Assembly (NCBI GenBank): GCA_014529385.2
Contig: CM043944.1
Location: 58,886,268-58,950,267 of the forward strand
DNA: 64,000 nt
From: Adiantum capillus-veneris
Lineage: Eukaryota > Streptophyta > Polypodiopsida > Polypodiales > Pteridaceae
Direction: 5' to 3'
Shown here: positions 53,385 through 64,000 of the stretch, piece by piece
How positions within the stretch are numbered: the stretch's first letter is position 1
How the letters are laid out: each line of letters begins with the position of its first letter
Translations under genes and position numbers: made by a program
The notes under the pieces: model-generated
What the model was told of the DNA's origin: nothing
The model's database searches: none
What the model saw: only the letters and a program-made list of their open reading frames with translations

Positions 53385-53941
53385 TTCGGATGTTGAATCT
53401 AAAAAAGTGTTTGAGACTTCTTAAGGAATTTTGTGCAAGGAATTTCCTTGATTCACGCTTTCTTTGGTAGTTACTCTACTATAGGTTTCTCCGAGTATGC
53501 CCAGATTTCCTAGTACACGACTAGAGCTAAGGTTCATATAGACTTATGAAGCCCTGGATAGAGTACTCACCTTGGATTGACTTGTCGTCAATTTTCACTC
53601 GTTCCAATTGCAACTTTCTGTCAAGCCACTGATTCTTCGTCGACAACCTGATTCCTATACAAAATTAATCAAGGTAACCCTTCTTCTATAAAGACAGTAG
53701 AGCTCTTGAGAGCTGTCGTGATTGGTCTCTGTGTATGACTTCAACTCATGCTATGGAAGTCAAAATTTGACTTTCAGATTTGGCTTTAGCAAAATCAAAG
53801 GTCTAATCTGCAACCCGTAAACTGAGTGTATCTGTACCAATTTTAATCCGATTGAACCCAAAACTGCCCTGTGGCCTTATATTATGTAGTCTAGCATTGT
53901 ATAAGCCCAAAAGTCAAAATTGAAGTCTCTGGATAGCAGAA

Positions 53942-54943
53942 GTAAATAATCACAATTATTTACTTTTGTCAAGTTTTTGCACTTTTTTTATAGGTTTGGC
54001 AAATATACAACTTGTTAAAGCCCTTGGACAAGTTTCAACAAGTTTGGACAAAATTTGATCAAGTTTACCCACTGTTCCGTGTTCGTAGACTCTGATTTCA
54101 AGAATCTGGATTAAGTCTCACTTTTGTGGTCCAAATCTCACCAAAATTGATTTGTGGGGTCTACTTGATGTGCTTGACCTTGTGGCATACTCAAATTTGC
54201 AAAATCACCAAGTTTTTGAAGCAGATGTAAATCATTGTGATTATTTACTTCTGACACATTTTTACAAATTTTTGCCTCAACTTTGACACAGATCTGTTAA
54301 GCACCTTAAGTTAAGGTCACTAGCCAATTTTCATCAAGTTTGGACAATTTTTGGTCAAACGGTCATCAATTATCTGTCTGCAGACTAACTTTGCAATTTT
54401 AGTCGCAATTTTCAATCCAGTGATTCAAATCTTACCAAATTTGGTTTGTGGGCTTATTACAACATGGTAAAGCTAGTGGTATGCCAACTTGGTCAAAAAA
54501 GTTCAAAAACAGGGCAGATGTAAATAATCGTGATTATTTACATTTGACAATTTTTTGTAAATTTTTGGTCAACTGAGCATGTACACATATTTATCACATC
54601 AATATAATCAATTTTCAACAAGTTTGGATAATTTTTTTCTCAATTTACAAGCAAGATTCAAACAGTCAGTACAAACTTTAGTTTTTACCCTGTTTTTTGC
54701 AAGTTTAGTGATCCAAATCTTTTGGGCCTTTACAAAAGTTGTTTGTACACATGCAGTGAGTCAATGGTACGAACCTTGGCCAATTTAGAGCATAAAGTTA
54801 ATAATCGTGATTATTAACTTGAGGCTTGAAATGAGCACTTTTTTGTAATTTTCTCAAAGACAGTCTTTTTATGATGTTTTTTAAGCCTATAAATCAAGTC
54901 AAAACTTAATTTGGCCTAAAATGTCAAGAAAAAGTAAATAATC
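53942..54943. repeat. Leader array of four palindromes plus a half-site (E4)
   Basis: Half-site GTAAATAATC. Palindromes: 53942-53963 (one mismatch), 54227-54248 (two changes in one arm), 54520-54541 (perfect), 54797-54818 (GTTAATAATC with GATTATTAAC, both arms changed together). A lone half-site is at 54934-54943. Centres are 285, 293 and 277 bp apart. Between them, phrases such as AAGTTTGGACAA and GCAAATTTT recur weakly. Confidence 0.9.
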
Positions 54944-55495
54944 TGAGTTTTGGTCAACTTCTTGAAATTTTTACCTCGAAGTGTCTTTCAGCTTACCCAC
55001 TGGTTCGGACAACTCTTAGACTTACTCTCCAGTCCGGATTGAGTTATTTCGAGTCTTTTCAAGCTATTTCTAGCCGTAAACCTGAAATTTTGCAACTTTA
55101 CATAACAACTCACACTTGATTCTTTCAAAGAGAGCAATTTTCTGAAATCCACCTCGGATCCTACTTACCCTACTCCTAGTTTCTCATACAATGGGATTGT
55201 GGAAAGTGTCCACAAACACTTGTTTTCTTGTGTTTTTTATGTTTTTCAGAGTTTTGATTTTAAGACTTGTCTCGTCTAACAATCATTCTCCAAATCCTAA
55301 TCTAAATCTACAATCCTACAGTCCTAAAGGTACTCAGCAAGTACGATTACTTCCAAGCTATCTCTACATAGCAAAAGGCGACAATCTTAAGCTATGCGGT
55401 TTCTAAAAGAAAGTTTTGAACTCGAGGCGAACCTAGAGGAAGTTAAAGGACAACTACACAAGACGCTCGTGTTTTTCCTTAGTTTAGGTCTCTTC

Positions 55496-55515
55496 GATCC
55501 CCGGCAGCGACACCA
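55496..55515 (-). other. Primer-binding site of E4 (tRNA-Asp type)
   Basis: The minus strand reads TGGTGTCGCTGCCGGGGATC, matching the tRNA-Asp primer site used by many plant gypsy elements (TGGCGCCGTTGCCGGGGATC) with three changes. It lies two bases after the LTR end CCCACA at 55518. Confidence 0.8.
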
Positions 55516-55517
55516 AA

Positions 55518-56074
55518 TGTGGGACGCATGTCTAACCTCACCATCCTATCTTATTGCAGTATTAGCGAGAACCACGATTAAATTGTCAAACCATGGGATG
55601 AAACTGACTCGAGTAGTGCATAGAGGCTACAAGAGGTTGTTAAACAACTAACAATTCGCATCTAACTCAAGCTACACTCAAGTGACTGAAATCACCAAAA
55701 GCCAATTGTTCATCGGCAAGCAAATCACATCCATTACAGCATCAAATGACATCCAAACGTAATGAAACTTCTAGGACAAGTTTATAAGACCTAAGCACAC
55801 ATGCCTATGGCCTCAAACCCCACTTTAGGTCAAGTTCCAAAATCGCGATTATTAACAACAGTGGATTTTGACCTAGTCATTTTCGACCGAGAATGCATCT
55901 AAATGCTTAGCAATGATGCCCCAATACCCCGCCTATGCTTAGTTTTCAATTTAAAAGTGTAAATTCCTAGCTATGATGAAATTAGGCCGTAGGTCGGCGA
56001 CGCCAAAAGCTACGAAGTACTGTGAATGGCTTACATCAATGAGTAGAGCTCTTACCTGCGGTTGCAATGCAACA
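55518..56074 (-). repeat. 5' LTR of E4 (about 557 bp, start tentative)
   Basis: The 3' end is fixed by the primer site (CGTCCCACA). The start TGTTGCATTGC at 56074 is inferred from the TG rule and from the adjoining chromovirus primer site at 56081-56092. It holds one degenerate leader-type half-site (GATTATTAAC, 55847-55856). No second copy of this LTR was seen. Confidence 0.55.
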
Positions 56075-56080
56075 AACGCG

Positions 56081-57430
56081 GCTCTGATACCAATGTAACG
56101 GAATATGTCTATAACATTGATTGTAGCGGAATTAAAGTAACAATAGTGAGCATTTCTTTAAGAGAATTCTTAAAGAGCATAACGAGAGCAGTTGATTAAA
56201 GGTAGCAGAAAGAATATTATACCTAATTAGCTTGGCATGAACAATACTTGTAAAAGAGAGAGAAAATTACACGATTGACAATGGTTGAGGATCGAATTTA
56301 CTAGGAGCCGGTCCCCCCTCCAAAGGGCTTTTGTATCATAAATTCTCCCATAAAGAGAGACTTGGTACAATACATGCTTTGTGTTCCTTGAGACCTTATC
56401 GATGCAATGAAGATGGTAAGCTTCATGCACCAAAATTATGCCCAAAACTACCTTGCAAAATTATTAACTTGTCCCCGGCCTCAATCCCAAGACCTCAAAC
56501 ACCTTCAAAGGTGGAGAGAGCTAGCACACGAGGAATAAGTAGTTTCCTCTCATATCATTACTCATAGAGCATAGCATAGCATAGTACTGAAGATGAAGAA
56601 GATGGTAAGCATTTCTTTGAAGCATGACTCTTGGCTGGATTTTCATTCCATAGCCAAGAGGCATTGGTGTAGGCTCTCCACTTTTCAAGCTTGGAGAAGG
56701 AGATGGAGTTATTGCTTTACACAGTGAAATAATGTGTGAGTATGTGGGAGAACGATAAATGAAGGCCTTCTCTTGCCTAGGTCGACCCCTCTCTCAATTT
56801 ACTATAGCTTAATCCCTGTTGGCCCTGGTCAGGCTTGGCCAATCACAGGACATGGTCATTTCAAGCAATAGGGGTAGCACTTGGACAAGTGTCCTTCTTT
56901 CCCCATTTAAGAGAGAGAGCTTAATTAATTAATAAATTGCACCTAAACTCCCATTGGACCTCCCTAAAGGCCATCATGTGTGTTCTCTCTCATCCCCTAC
57001 TCTTAGGGCTCACCCCCATCCGTGTAGGAGTCATGATTGACTTTGAACACCACAATTACCTTGGTCATCAAGCACCTCAGTCAGCTCAAGTACGACAAGC
57101 ACCTCAAGCACATGCCTAGCTCGCTTAAGGTTTAAAGTACCTAAAGGTCCTAGGTATAAGGACTTTTAACACTTACCTTTGGATGTCTTTAATGAAGCTA
57201 ACCAGAAGGTTTTTTAAGCTTCATTATCTGCTCATTGCTCTTTGATAGACCATCTCCCTTTTGGACCCTTAATGAGAGGTAGACTTCTCTCCGTTTTGGT
57301 CCCGTGATGAGATAGATTTAAAAGCACATATGTAAATTCTAACTCTTGTTCCCTTTCATTTGCCCACATTAAGTGATGAATTCTATATGAGAAAATCATA
57401 TGGGATATGTAGATATTAGATTTTATGGCA
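56081..57430 (-). mobile_element. E5: chromovirus 5' LTR with tRNA-Met primer site
   Basis: The LTR on the minus strand starts TGCCATAAAATCTAATATCT at 57430 and ends CCGTTACA at 56094; the primer site TGGTATCAGAGC is at 56092-56081. The LTR is homologous to the E3 3' LTR (29290-30904). The interior stops almost at once at the E4 LTR, so E4 probably inserted right behind this primer site or the two were joined by recombination. Confidence 0.75.
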
Positions 57431-59155
57431 TATAGTAGGACATATGTGGAAGCCATATGGTAGAAGACCTTGTCTAAAAAAGATTGATGTAATTCAAATA
57501 ATGAAAGAGACATGTATTATTTATAAATGTGACTAAGGTTTCAAGGTTCTTGGGTGCATGTGTGTTTTATGCTATCTGAATTCCACATTATGTGCATGTA
57601 GCAAAATCTTTGCATCAACTCTTGAGAAAAAACCATAAATCCCAAGGGGAACAAATGTATACACATGCCGCATGAGGAAATTAAAGAATTTGTTTCTTAT
57701 GTCTCCAACTTTGAAGAAAGTAAACTATGAATGTGGAAGACATGTGATTGTATACTAGCCCCACAGGAATTGGATGGGCGATTGGGCAAGATGATGACGA
57801 TAGCAAGAGATATGTGATGAGATTTGGAGAAAAAGTCCTACGTGCTCATCAACGCAATTATCCACAAGTAAACAGAGAATTATAGGGAGAAGTCACATCA
57901 ATGAAATGTACATGCGGTAGCGAGTATCTGATAGGAGAAAATGTGATAGTAGAGATTAATTGTCTACCCCTTCTTGGAATGATCATAAGCTATTGACTCC
58001 CAACATTGCTATGTCCTTGAATCCAAAATTTAAGCATATTTGTAGTAAAAATAATTGTTACGAGACTAGGCACCCTCCTGTAGTAGTGGTTAGCTGCAAT
58101 TGGGATAGCTGCCATAATGGTTAATTATGTGTTGTCTATTTTATTTTTTCTAATGGAGTTGATGATGATGATTTTGTAAGGTGGAATGCGGGGAGTTGAC
58201 AAAGAGGTGCAAACAATAACCCTCTCGGCCCTTTTATACTCGCATGGTATTTTAGATTTTCATTTCAATAAGCCACTATGGCTCTGTAAGTAATTGTAGT
58301 GAGAACTTCCCCTTATAGGACATGAAATAACTAATGAGTTTCACTCATTTACAAAAGTGGAGTGGTTGTAAAAGAGGGGCTCAAATTTTGGCACCTTAAA
58401 CTCACAAATAATATATTAAATACCAAACTCCACAAGAATAGGTGCCATGGAGTTTGGGGCTAGATTTAGGCCTTTCTCTTGCAAATTCTCTTCTTTACAC
58501 TCTTATGTTATGCTTAATTTTTTGTGTACTCTCTAATCAAGTCTCTATCTCTTACAATTCTCTTACACACTCTTACAATCTTGTCTATGTCTCAATTTGC
58601 TTATAGATGATTTTTTTGGTTTTGACGGCCTCAATTTGACACCCCGAGATTCTCGGAATGCGGCCAAGAGGATTGAAGTTGGTATGGTGAAGCTTCAACT
58701 AGGCCTTACGGCTTGGAAATTCGAGCCCGGAGCGGTATGTTGCAGGCTGGTGAAATGGGGGGGAAATTGAATATGAAGGATTTTTTTCAAAAAAAAAAAA
58801 TTGGACTTTGGAGATCACCCTAAGAAGGGGCGTTCACTGACTGCCACATGGCGCAAACCCAATCCCATATTCACAGTATGCATGGCGAGTTAAAGCCTAT
58901 ATAGGCTGGGCCGTGGCCTCATGGTCATGTGTACAAGGCGGAGAGAGAACTCCCTATCTCGTTGGCGATGTGGTGGGAGTTGTTGGCAAGACTGTGCGCG
59001 CGCGGGCCTAGCGGTGATGGTGCCATTTTGGCCAGTGGCAGAGAGTCGATGGTTGTTGGAGTAACGCGTGCAGGTGGTAGATGACATGGCAAGCGCGCCC
59101 ATAAGGGTCTGGTTCTCGCGCTCGTAAGGGCCCCCGCTTTTTGAAGCCCCACCCC
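57431..59155. other. Stretch without a recognisable gene
   Basis: No domain recognised. AGCCTATATAGGCT, a 14-bp palindrome containing a TATA-like core, is at 58894-58907. GC content rises after 58900; two overlapping minus frames there (59213-58890) have no known motif. Confidence 0.35.
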
Positions 59156-59177
59156 CCACTAGCGATATCGCTAGTGG
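59156..59177. other. Perfect 22-bp palindrome beside the E2 LTR
   Basis: Eleven-base arm CCACTAGCGAT followed by its exact complement, ending 6 bp before the LTR start at 59184. It is in the flank, not in the LTR. Confidence 0.85.
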
Positions 59178-59183
59178 TAGGGT

Positions 59184-60122
59184 TGTTAGCAGAAGACTGG
59201 TGGCTACACTCAACTAAAGACTGGCAGACTACGAAAAGAAAGAAATACTATGTAGTTATTCCCTGATTAAGAAAAAAACCTATAATTTCATTTGAAAACA
59301 CTTGGTGCTTGCAGAAGTTTCCAATTTTGTATATTATTTTTGCCATTAGACTGAGTAAGATTTTACTCTAGAACTTGAGATATTGTAATTGGAAGGTATT
59401 TATACCAAATTTTGACCTTAATGAAAAAAACCTTTTGTTGATTTTTATCAAGTGTCTGTGAGAAGCGTATCCTGTGTACGAGAGAGAGTGAGAGTTTATC
59501 TTGACGCTACGCGCACACTAGTGGTCGGAATCGAGTGTGGAGAAGTGCAGCGTGTTGCCCCCGGAGAGAGCTACGCGCCAACACCTACATTGCATGTGTA
59601 CGGCCCGGCCTCGCGAGATTGACCCGCGAGCTATTTCTGGTGATTCGGTGAGCATATGGTGTCTCTTTTTGCATTTCAGCATATCCATGCGTTTGCAATG
59701 AGTAGAGCTACACATTAGGCACTTTAGTTTTCAGAAACGATGACCTTCAAAAAACCTGTCATACATCCTACGTGATTTTGCACCGGGTGTTTTTGGGTAG
59801 GGTTTTGTGTCACGGACCTTAGGGAGAGCGGCCTATTGGTGTTAATAGGATTTCCCTCAAGTTTTGTCGTGTTTCGATAACGTCTGATGGGTATTTGGAT
59901 CTTGGAAGCGTCATAGGAAATCTCCTCCGGTGTACTTTTGAAGGCTGTAACTTACACATTGGGTAGAGACCTCTGTAGGAAGTAGTCAATAGTCGGTCGA
60001 GTGTAGGTTGACAGCCTATGCTTGCTTCCACGTGCCTACGGGTCGAGCTTCATCCTTAGCTGACAAATCTTTTTAGGTGAGTTCTTGTTGTGCTGACGTC
60101 CGTCGCAGCGTATCCGCCAACA
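59184..60122 (+). repeat. 5' LTR of E2 (939 bp)
   Basis: Starts TGTTAGCAGAAGACTGG and ends GCGTATCCGCCAACA. Matches E1's LTR over most of its length. Flanked on the left by AGGGT (possible target duplication; the partner is outside the window). It contains one palindrome half-site, ACATCCTAC at 59763-59771. Confidence 0.85.
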
Positions 60123-60123
60123 T

Positions 60124-60141
60124 TGGTGCCGTTGCCAGGGA
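60124..60141 (+). other. Primer-binding site of E2 (tRNA-Asp type)
   Basis: TGGTGCCGTTGCCAGGGA, one base after the LTR end; it differs at two positions from the plant tRNA-Asp primer site TGGCGCCGTTGCCGGGGA. Confidence 0.85.
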
Positions 60142-60629
60142 CGAAAACCCTAGGTAGGTGACTGAGACTAGTCCTTGAGGATAGGGATTCTCTGGCTTTC
60201 CAGAGTCTTATTTTACATTTAGATAGGATCAGAGGGTGGGGGACTCTCTAGGTCTTAGGAGGAGTCTAGGGAGCGAGTGTCAGGCCTAGATCCTTCGACT
60301 TAGGTAGTATTAGGTAGGAGAGTAGTAGTTGGAGTGGTAGAGGCAGTGAAAGGATAGCTTGAGAGTCCGGGGAGACAAGGAAGCAACCGAGACACCAAAA
60401 TCACTATCTCACATGATGAGTAGGAGTAGGGTAAGTAGGACATCATGATTTATGATCTGGAGCACTTCATGCATGCTATATTTGCTGTTAGGCTCATCAA
60501 AGAGCTGTAAAAGAAGGTAATTTGTGTTTAGAAGCTGAATTGAAGCCCAAAAGTTTCTGTGAGTATTTCTGAGAGAGCTGCTGAGCATAGGGAAGCCCAC
60601 TGACAGAGAAAAATTAAAATTTAAGGCAG

Positions 60630-61382
60630 TAGACATCCTACGTGTAGTATGTCTATAGGGTGATTTGGCAAGAATTTGGAGAATCTGAGTTGTCCACAAT
60701 GTTAAGAAGGTACGTTTTACCCTAATTTCACCTGGAAAGTGGAAGATTGACCATATGTTGATAGGTGGTGGCCAAAAGAAAGAAATTGCCAGACATCCTA
60801 CCTAATTTGTGCCAAGGCATAATTTTAAGACCAAAACCATAGGATGTCTTCATGAGCATGATCTACATGATTTATTGAGTGCATGAGAAAGGTTTCATCT
60901 CAATTGGGTGAGAAAATTGAGGTTTAAGTAGACTTTAGCAATTTTTGACTGGAAAAGGCTAGAATAGCTAAATTTGGGGTCTTTTGACATTCAAACACAA
61001 ATATAAACACACCACTGAGCTCAGCAAACCAAGGAAAGGCTGTGGGCTAAGTTTGGTCAAATTCTATTGTAGAAGATATACTACACGTAGTATGTCTAAT
61101 GCAGAAGAAAAGTCCAAATTCCTATTTGAGACATACCAAGCTATCATATAGCCTTAGACAAACCTCCTAGTCAAGTTTGGTCCAATTTGGAGCTGAATTG
61201 GACTGGTGAAATCATCAGAACTGACATTAGGCTTCTGAAATAGAATTCTGATCAGCTAGCCAACTTATAGGTGTCCAAACCAAAAAATAAACACACCAGT
61301 GAGCTCAGCACATCAAGGGAAAGCCACATTGAAAATTTTGGCTGAAACAGAGCAAAAAAGACATCCTACACGTAGGATGTCT
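60630..61382. repeat. Leader palindromes of E2
   Basis: Same family as E1: 60630-60655 (one mismatch), 60791-60849 (arms AGACATCCTA and TAGGATGTCT split by 39 nt), 61074-61097 (ATACTAC with GTAGTAT, both arms changed; one mismatch further out) and 61359-61382 (AC centre). The last two centres are 285 bp apart, and their flanks are repeated too (ATAAACACACCACTGAGCTC at 61003, ATAAACACACCAGTGAGCTC at 61287). Confidence 0.85.
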
Positions 61383-61969
61383 ACAGGGTTATTTCTTGGA
61401 CAAAATTAAACAGTGGACCTACCAGGAGGTTCTAATTGATTTAAGGGTTCCAAAACTTCTTCCAGAAGTGAAATTGGACTTTGTCTGACCTTTTGACGGA
61501 GCATAGATGGAACTAAGACTTTACCTCTATACAGATAAACACTTGGGTGGTGTACAGTTCCAGATTGGCAGACCTAATCAAGAACATCCAAAGTGTATAG
61601 AGTACAGTAGTGGTTGAGGTTAACCCACCAATTATACCAATCATTACTAAGACCACCTCTAGTGGTTAAATGCTTTGATTCGATTGACGAAATTAAACGC
61701 TTGTGTATAGGTATATTCAGCAGCAAGGCAAGAAGTTGAGCGGAAACTGATCCCTTGCCAGGTGAGTGGTTGGATTTGTGATAAATTGCATTGCTAAGTT
61801 TGATGAATTTAAGATCAGGAAGACACATTCCAAGAGACCAAAAAGTGGCAGGTGATCAGGGTAGCTTAGTGTCCACTGAAGAAAGTGTAACCCAGGCAAG
61901 GCAAGATCCATTAGCCCCAATCATTGAGAAGGTAGTGATACTGACACTTCATCAAATAAGTCCTTCTTC

Positions 61970-64000
61970 ATGATGGGTAGTCAACAGCCAGGAGGTTTCT
62001 CCGGTGAAGTACCAATGCTAGGAGGAAGTACCTCCCAAAACCCTTTGAACGATGCCAAGTTCACTATAATCTTCTTAGAAGGAACAAACTCTAGGGGAGC
62101 CCTAGTTTATTCTGACTATCGGGGACGCAAGTGTATTTGAATAGAGGAAAGACCTTCTCAGAGACTGGAGATAATTCGAGTCTATGATGATGCAGATAGA
62201 TTCCGAGATGAAAAGAGGAACCACTATTCGATAGTTAGTAACCCTGAGGATCAAAACAGATATGGAGATAATGTGGCAAAATGAAAAACGGTCTCAAAGG
62301 CTCAAGAGCCGCCTCCAAAAATTGATCGACCTGGAGCTCTTTTTATGTATGATAAAAAAACAACCAGGGTCTCTACTTATAGTGAGAATGTGGGAATTTA
62401 CAAGCATGAGAGTGAGGGAGTAGTCTCTTATTTTCGATGCAAAGAACCCTACCCAAATGAATTAAGCAAAGACAAGGTTCTTTACTTGTTCTCTTATGAA
62501 ATTGCTATGGGGAAGGATATCATTTTTGTTGACAGGGTACGGGCGAGAATATAAATGAATTCTCCCAGAGGAGGTAGAAAAGAAACATTTCTAAAAACAT
62601 CAGCATATGCCCCCGAAGAAGTACCAAGGTCCACCTATACCCCTAGCAAGTCAACAAACCCATTTGCAAAGGAGTACGAGACAACATCACACTCTAACCG
62701 ACAACAGACGTTCAACTACCAGAACCAACAAGCAACCCAACCATCATTGCAGGCATGGCTTCAACAAAGTGCGACATTAGAACAAGACCAAAACAGAGAT
62801 GGTTATCCAGCCGCACGATGGCTAAGAGATTTACAAGAAACACCACTCTATTCACAGTATCAAGGCGAGAGTAAGCCAAAAACTCAAGAGTCGACAGAGC
62901 CCGAAAGACAACCTGTAGAACGAGTTCGAAGAGATGAACCACCTCTTGCAAGAACCGTCAGAAATTATGGCTTAGGGGCACCTTTGGGAGAGAAACCCTC
63001 CCACTACCGAAGGCCAGAGGAGGTATATCGAGTAGGAGGAGGAGAACCAATTATGAGATTTGTATACCATCGTAGAATTAGACCTTCTCAGGTGCAAAAA
63101 TGGGTAAACAAGAAATACACGGGAAACAGAGATCCTAGGGATCATGTAGCAGCCTTTGTGCGTGTAATTAGAGCTGAAGAATTTTTGGACTTCCCTACTC
63201 AATTTACAGGGTTTGGACTTACCCTAGAAGAGGATGCCGCTACTTGGTTTGACTCTATGGAGTGTAGAGATTTTGAGTCTATGGAGGAGGTTTTTGATGA
63301 GTTTATTGAGGAATTCTCACAAAGGGGGATAGCTGATAATACAATCTCACAAATCCATAAATTCAAACAGAAAGAAGGGGAATCTATGCGAAAGGCAACC
63401 CTATGACTAAAAAGATATTTGAAGTTCTTCCCTGTGGAAGAACTGCCAACTCAATCCAGACTTATGCTTATATTTATTCCAAGACTAAGGAACGTAGATC
63501 TCCAGAAGGACTTACATATGAGGAGGAGCACGACGTTAAATGAGTTAACCAAGGAGGCTCTTTACCTTGTAGACAATTGTGCAGTCTACAAAAAGGGTGA
63601 ATTCAAGGATCTTGATGACGATTCATCCTCACAACAAAGTGAAAGCAAGTCCACTAAGACAGCACCAAAAGGAGAAGTAGTTGTAAGCCAGGAGCAGCTT
63701 GTGGAGGAAGTGCTAAAAAAAATTAATATGTATGCCAAGCCTCAGGCTAAGCAGCCAAAGTGGTATGCAATTGAACAAAAATGGACAAACCATGTGACGG
63801 AGGAATGTTATTATAACAAGGGATATGTGAGAGAGTGACCTTATGCTCCCCAAGCTCAGGTAGCATCTCCTCAACTTCCACCGATGCCTAGGTATCAAGC
63901 AAGCAACCTACCAGGACCTGTAGGTGTTGAAAGTACACAACCATTATTGGGGCAACAACCACCCCTACCAGGATCACGACCGGTCTCGGTATAAGATACA
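61970..64000 (+). pseudogene. gag: E2 N-terminal extension and gag
   Basis: One plus-strand frame from the ATG at 61970 to the window end, without frameshift but with stops at 62138 (TGA), 62282 (TGA), 62552 (TAA), 63404 (TGA), 63836 (TGA) and 63992 (TAA). N-terminal extension: EGTNSRGALVYSDYRGRKC and ENVGIYKHESEGVVSYF. Gln-rich linker (62700-62900). Gag core: RIRPSQVQKWVNKKYTGNRD, HVAAFVRVIRAEEFLDFPTQ, FTGFGLTLEEDAATWFDSME and TISQIHKFKQKEGESM, then LNELTKEALYLVDNCAVYKK and the conserved KWYAIEQKWTNHVTEECYYN. Each stop becomes CGA or CAA by one T-to-C change. Confidence 0.8.

Larger units (their letters stand above)
45950..56074 (-). mobile_element. E4: Ty3/gypsy element of the non-chromovirus (Tat/Athila-like) type
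   Basis: Minus strand, in order: 5' LTR (56074-55518), tRNA-Asp primer site, leader with palindromes, N-terminal gag extension, gag, zinc knuckles, protease, RT, RNase H, two HHCC modules and integrase core. Frameshifts and stops throughout. No chromodomain and no clear 3' LTR was found left of 45.95 kb. Clade assignment rests on DIFAWSYKDLKGVDPEIYQH before RT and on the lack of a chromodomain. Confidence 0.8.
59184..64000 (+). mobile_element. E2: Ty3/gypsy LTR element, 5' half (cut by window end)
   Basis: Plus strand: 5' LTR 59184-60122, tRNA-Asp type primer site 60124-60141, leader with palindromes 60630-61382, N-terminal extension and gag from 61970 to the window end. Protease and pol should lie to the right. 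The LTR family and palindrome family are those of E1; the gag proteins resemble E4. Confidence 0.85.

Overview
This window looks like nuclear DNA of a land plant with a large, repeat-rich genome. The reasons are plant-type tRNA primer-binding sites (initiator Met and Asp), a Ty3/gypsy chromovirus with a C-terminal chromodomain, further Ty3/gypsy elements whose RT resembles the non-chromovirus clade (Tat/Athila-like), Ty1/copia remnants, long (CT)n/(GA)n tracts and no bacterial-type gene organisation. A fern or another large-genome lineage is possible, but the sequence alone does not prove it. I found no intact host gene, rRNA, tRNA or CRISPR. Almost all coding signal is decayed retroelement, mostly on the minus strand.

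Layout. 1-2.3 kb: a decayed, unrecognised plus-strand gene. 2.4-2.8 kb: duplicated (CT)n tracts. 2.8-7.05 kb: a decayed minus-strand multi-exon gene with a TATA box, a short first exon, unknown middle exons and an FCP1-like (HAD) phosphatase domain at its 3' end; its presumed first intron holds a dense series of small hairpins. 9.5-11.6 kb: a tRNA-Met primer site and a Ty1/copia remnant. 13.4-18.9 kb: non-autonomous LTR element E1 (minus) with a 910-bp 3' LTR, a coiled-coil ORF and a leader with regularly spaced palindromes. 20.7-22.36 kb: a reading frame joining an integrase C-terminus to an aspartic protease domain. 23.2-30.9 kb: chromovirus E3 (plus). 31.4-37.6 kb: non-coding element E6 with very short LTRs. 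37.6-38.3 kb: a pol fragment. 38.7-41.0 kb: second coiled-coil element E7. 42.5-44.0 kb: second copy of the integrase-protease frame. 45.9-56.07 kb: Tat/Athila-like element E4 (minus). 56.08-57.43 kb: chromovirus LTR and primer site E5. 59.2-64 kb: 5' half of element E2 (plus), cut by the window end.

The main result is a shared leader architecture. E1 and E2 (one LTR family) and E4 and E7 carry, between the primer site and the first ORF, near-perfect 22-28 bp palindromes spaced about 285 bp apart. The E1/E2 palindromes (half-site AGACATCCTAC) and the E4/E7 palindromes (half-site GTAAATAATC) are unrelated in sequence but match in position and spacing. Some variants change both arms together. 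In each family the LTR (E1, E2, E4) holds a single half-site. In each pair one member encodes gag or gag-pol (E2, E4) and the other only a coiled-coil ORF (E1, E7), which suggests a cis-acting signal shared by autonomous and non-autonomous partners. That reading is inference; the repeats themselves are directly visible.

Coding frames are damaged throughout. In several (E2 gag, E1 coiled coil, the FCP1-like gene) in-frame TGA/TAA/TAG codons sit in frames that otherwise read on, which fits C-to-T decay of methylated DNA.
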